Source of the DNA: Macrobrachium rosenbergii
Lineage: Eukaryota; Arthropoda; Malacostraca; Decapoda; Palaemonidae
Length of the DNA stretch: 64,000 nt
Direction of reading: 5' to 3'
NCBI RefSeq assembly: GCF_040412425.1
Contig: NC_089794.1
Location: 12,306,103 to 12,370,102, forward strand
Positions 60,396 through 64,000 of the stretch are shown here, piece by piece. Every line of letters starts with the position of its first letter. The stretch's first letter is position 1. The notes beneath the pieces were generated by a model that did not search any database, had not been told where the DNA came from, and saw only the letters and a program-made list of their open reading frames with translations. Both the position numbers and the translations under genes were made by a program.

Positions 60396-60728
60396 AATAA
60401 GGGGGCGGGGTAAGAGCACTGACTGCCTACTTAAGAGTGAACAAAAATTAATAAAGTTTCCCCACAGAACACCATTCATGAGAAACGAAATGGGAAAAAA
60501 TGTAATTGTCCAGAAGGATCCCAAAGTTATTATCATTGAGGCAGGCAATGAGTGTTCATTAAGGGATATCTCTAATTTTATTAAAATATTTTATTCGATT
60601 TTCTTTGTTATTTTCTTATAAAGTTTAGCCTTTACTGCAGTATTTCGTTTCCGTATGGAGGTGCTTCATTTACTGGGACCATTGGGCTTGCAATATTCTG
60701 CTTTCCCAGCACGAGTTCGAGACAGAAT

Positions 60729-60731
60729 AAC

Positions 60732-60786
<55 letters not shown>
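60729..60786. repeat. (AAT)n microsatellite
   Basis: An AAT triplet tract of about 58 bases. Confidence 0.97.
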
Positions 60787-61532
60787 TATCTCAAGGACTG
60801 TTGTTTCTCTTTTTTGCATTATTTGCACCATTATAATAACAAATCTAATCACATAAATACATAATACTTGCTAGTTATTTTTCTGATAACTGTTAGTGAT
60901 TTTTCTGATAATTGTTATTGGTCGCATTGTCTCATGGGCATTCTGAAATATCTCCTATGATTTACTGTCTAACCATCCAGCCTAAGCATTGTAATGATCA
61001 TAAATGAAATATGAAAACTATTGCTGAATCTCACTTTTTCATTGTTCTTCAGAGAAGATTATGGTATTTAGTCTCATATTAAATTTTAAAGAAACAAGAA
61101 CAATGATTTAATTCCAGCACGTTCTCATTACGTAACTATTACCACGATGAAGGTATGACGTGACTCTCTCTCTCTCTCTCTCTCTTTTAAGCTCGCGCTC
61201 TCTTCACTCTCTCTCTCTGTTTTTTTAAGCGCGCGCTTCTTCACTGCTGACGATGACCAGGAAGGGCGGGGTTCAAGGGGAGGCGTCCGGCTAAACGGAT
61301 GCACTTTTGCCTCGATTTTCTTTCCAGCGTTTGGAAATGTCTTCGAATTTATTCTTTATTTTCGACAAGAAACTGAATAAAGGTATTATCCAGGAAGAAT
61401 TAAATTAACTTGCAATTGCGTATTTTTGGTCTGACATCGGTTTCGGTTCCACCTTCGTTATGTAAGACTCAAATTCTGATCTGGAGAAGACCGAAACTTT
61501 CAGCCAAGGTCGGGCATTGAAAGAAGAGCTCG

Positions 61533-61825
61533 ATTGGCTCTGCGGCGTGTGTGACGTCACGAGGAAAGGCTGGGTCTTGCTTGCAAAATATAATGATTTT
61601 TTTTATTCCATTTTCTCATGAATTGATGATTCTTAATCATTTCCCTTCAAATTTATTTTGTTTTATATCATTCGCCTACTACTCTGTTATAACTTTTCTC
61701 TCAAATAAAAAAAATATATAGAAAAAGTCGAAAGAATTTGTGTCTGCAAAAAGGCAACGCATGATTCCGGTCACCATCAGACATCGGGGTATAAAAGGTC
61801 TTCCCACCTTCAGCCTGGCATCAGT
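61533..61825 (+). promoter_or_regulatory. Promoter of the cuticle-type gene: CCAAT, CRE, TATA box and arthropod initiator
   Basis: TATAAAAG lies at 61790-61797 and TCAGT, the arthropod initiator, at 61821-61825, so the A at 61823 is 33 bases from the first T of the TATA box. Upstream are a perfect cAMP-response palindrome TGACGTCA (61552-61559) and an inverted CCAAT (ATTGG, 61533-61537). The core promoter is convincing; the use of the upstream motifs is inference. Confidence 0.8.
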
Positions 61826-61854
61826 CGCCCTCAAGACTCCACACTCACATCACC

Positions 61855-63398
61855 ATGAAGGTCGTGGTAAGTTGGCAGTCTTCATGTTCTCTTTTCATCT
61901 TAAAGCTTTTTATTTCCCTTTATATCTTTGACAATGCTGGGGAAGTTTTTGGGTAGTAGATATCTGTTACTTTTAATCTCCTTTTCTCTTGAGCTTTGAT
62001 GCCTGAAAGTGTCTTTATAATATTTTCATCTTAGTTTGAAATAGTGACTTTGCTTTGTCAGTCTACAAAGTGAGAAAGTCGTGATAAAGGGGACAGAGTC
62101 CACTGGGGTCAAAATATTTCATTTAAGAAATATGTTCACCTCATTAGATTCTATTACCCGATTAAAAAGGACACATCCGATTCACATGTCATTACGAAAA
62201 TCGTTATTATTGCTTGTGGTAACATTAGCATCAATAGTTACAGTGGCAGTAGTATTGGTTACAGTAATAATGACAGTCTCAGTAATAGGAGGTTGTTATT
62301 AAAGCATGGAATAAAATAGCGCTCATAGTGAAAAGCGAGTATCAGAGAATGGAGAAGACAAAAGTATAGCAGTAAACAGTAAACAAATGAAACCTTTTCA
62401 CAGAAAAAATGATGAAACATGATAAATGAGGTTGCAGACATAGAGCAATTAGGATTTGTAAAGTACTTGTTTTCTAGCTGACGTTCAACAAGACGTTTGA
62501 TATTTGAATTACATCCACAACAGTTTAAGCAACATATTTATTTCATACTTGTATTTTCTAAGTCATTATTACTCATATTTTGTTTCAGTTTTCAATTTTT
62601 TTATTACCCTCTTCATCCTATACTCAGTATCTCCTATTTCAGAAAGGCCCACCAACAGTTCTTCTACATAATGTTCCCCTTTTCCTTTCCAGTTCCTGTT
62701 CGCTTTGGTGGCCGTGGCAGCTGCCATGCCCACTGCTGACCCCGAGGCTGACCCTCAGCTTCTCCTGACCTCTCCTCTGACCTACACTTACCCCTTCGTC
62801 AAGCCCGTTGAGGTCAAAAGCAGCAGCGTCCCTCTGATCTACTGTAAGTGACAAGAAGAAGATTCGAGTCAACGCACAGACAATCTTCCTTCGTTGTAGT
62901 TTAATTATTTTGATGCCATGCCTTATTTCTTTTATTTATTTATTTATCTGTTTATTTTTGGATTATATATTTCGTCGTTTTGTAAAGTATTTTTGGGAGA
63001 CCTTTTTGCGAAACACTTCAATAAACTTCTATTTTTCTTTTACTTATTCATTACAATATATTAATGTTATCTTATCAGAAAGGAGACTGTACCCATAGAG
63101 GCATTTTAATACTCTCCCCATAACGGGAAGATTGTTGTAATTAGGTGATCCTTCTTATAATGTATGACGCCACTCCCATCCATGCTCATAATTGTTATTA
63201 TAACATGCATGTGTGGTTATTGAACATGATAATTTCTTGCTTTCTTTTTCTTCCTTTTGAACAGCCTCTGGCCTCCCCCTGACCTACTCCTTCGGAACCT
63301 ACCCCTACAACTACTTCCCCTACTCCCCCTACTCCTACCCTTTGGTGGTCAAGGCTGCCGAACCCGCAGCAGCTAAGCCAGCTGTCGAAGAGGCCTAA
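61855..63398 (+). CDS. Small secreted cuticle-type protein, 98 residues, three exons
   Basis: Coding exons are 61855-61866 (ATG in a CACCATGAAG context, four codons, donor GTG|GTAAGT), 62693-62843 (acceptor TTTTCCTTTCCAG, donor TACT|GTAAGT) and 63265-63398 (acceptor TTCCTTTTGAACAG, stop TAA at 63396-63398). They join to 297 bases in frame. The protein starts with the signal peptide MKVVFLFALVAVAAA, likely cut near AMPTADP. The mature part is rich in Tyr, Pro and Leu (GTYPYNYFPYSPYSYPLVV) and ends in an Ala/Glu-rich EPAAAKPAVEEA. A four-codon first exon splitting the signal peptide and Tyr/Pro-rich text are common in arthropod cuticle proteins; no chitin-binding RR motif is seen. Codons end mostly in C, as in highly expressed genes. 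Export to the cuticle or extracellular matrix is inference. Confidence 0.9.
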
Positions 63399-63853
63399 GA
63401 AGGACTTGCTGCTCTCAGACCTCCAATATGTTGCCGAAGGTTTCCAACGCCTCAGCCCTTTTTGGTTCTCCTGAAGAGGATTCCCACAGGATATCTTGCG
63501 AAGAAAGTCCTCCCATTTCAGAAAGCAAATGAAGGACAGAGCTTGTTGAGAATTCTTTCCTTAGGAAGGAGTTCCAATAATGTCTTCTCCGATGTCTTCG
63601 TTCGCAGGACTCTATTTCTGGAAGGGTTTTAGCCTTCGGCAGCCATGTTGGAACCTTTGTGGTGACGTCATAATGGCTTCTGTATCGGTGTCTTCTTCTT
63701 CTATTTTTTTTTTTATTCCAGATTCATTTTTAGTTTCATTCAAATTTTTGTTGAAATTTTGTGCTAATTCTGTCTATCGTGAGCGTAAATTGTGCAGCTT
63801 TTACCCATTTGCGTCTCCTGAAAGGCATACTTTAATTCATAATTTCTTTACTG

Positions 63854-63859
63854 ATTAAA
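63854..63859 (+). terminator. Poly(A) signal ATTAAA of the cuticle-type gene
   Basis: ATTAAA, the commonest variant of AATAAA, lies about 456 bases after the stop codon. I found no earlier AATAAA in the plausible 3' untranslated region. Confidence 0.5.
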
Positions 63860-64000
63860 ATGAAACGAAAATGCAGTTATGGTATTTTTCTTAGATATTC
63901 CTTACTTTCTGAAAACTTCTATCAGTTAAGGGCGAAAGTAAATTTGACGATTGTTGATCAAACTGTAGATATAAATTTGGTTTTTACGGGTCTTAGAAGA

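Noticed and set aside
62639..62872. Minus-strand ORF over the cuticle-type exon
   Set aside because: Antisense shadow of exon 2, which has proper splice sites and frame.

Overview
The window looks like nuclear DNA from a decapod crustacean (shrimp, prawn or crayfish type). The reasons are very dense (TA)n, (GA)n, (GT)n and (AAT)n tracts, a degraded tyrosine-recombinase (DIRS-order) retrotransposon of a kind known to be common in Decapoda, several SINE and LINE families, genes split by long introns, and a small secreted cuticle-type gene with a TATA box and an arthropod TCAGT initiator. There is no rRNA, functional tRNA, operon or CRISPR.

Layout. Positions 1-6132 (minus strand) hold a broken DIRS-type element with remnants of gag, reverse transcriptase, RNase H and tyrosine recombinase. 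A SINE follows. At 6601-6891 (plus) lies the last coding exon of a gene whose other exons are left of the window; its protein ends in a PDZ-ligand-like tail. From 6.9 to 17.6 kb there is no supported gene, only minisatellites, TA arrays, nested SINEs and a LINE scrap.

From 17.6 to at least 39.6 kb, and probably to 51.9 kb, the minus strand carries one long split gene. I joined 14 exons by splice site and phase. They encode an extracellular region ending in a CUB domain, one transmembrane helix, a basic juxtamembrane stretch and a long Ser/Pro-rich cytoplasmic tail with tyrosine motifs. The layout recalls CUB-domain single-pass receptors such as CDCP1, but orthology is not shown. Two further exons (44962-45045, 51788-51898) probably belong upstream, but phase breaks mean exons are missing between them. 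The introns are full of mobile DNA: a tRNA-derived SINE with target-site duplications, two LINE remnants, a fold-back element, and a 3.7-kb element with ~270-bp terminal inverted repeats.

That 3.7-kb element (33447-37161) is the most interesting item. Its broken minus-strand coding region has Cys/His zinc-binding-like motifs, a central part that resembles PIN/FEN-type nucleases (an EEAD box, a TDV strand, a TGCD turn) and a C-terminal cysteine-rich CXC-like motif. I see no DDE transposase.

The right end (61.5-63.9 kb, plus) holds an intact three-exon gene for a 98-residue secreted cuticle-type protein with CRE, CCAAT, TATA and initiator motifs upstream and an ATTAAA poly(A) signal. Positions 51.9-61.5 kb hold no gene I can support.
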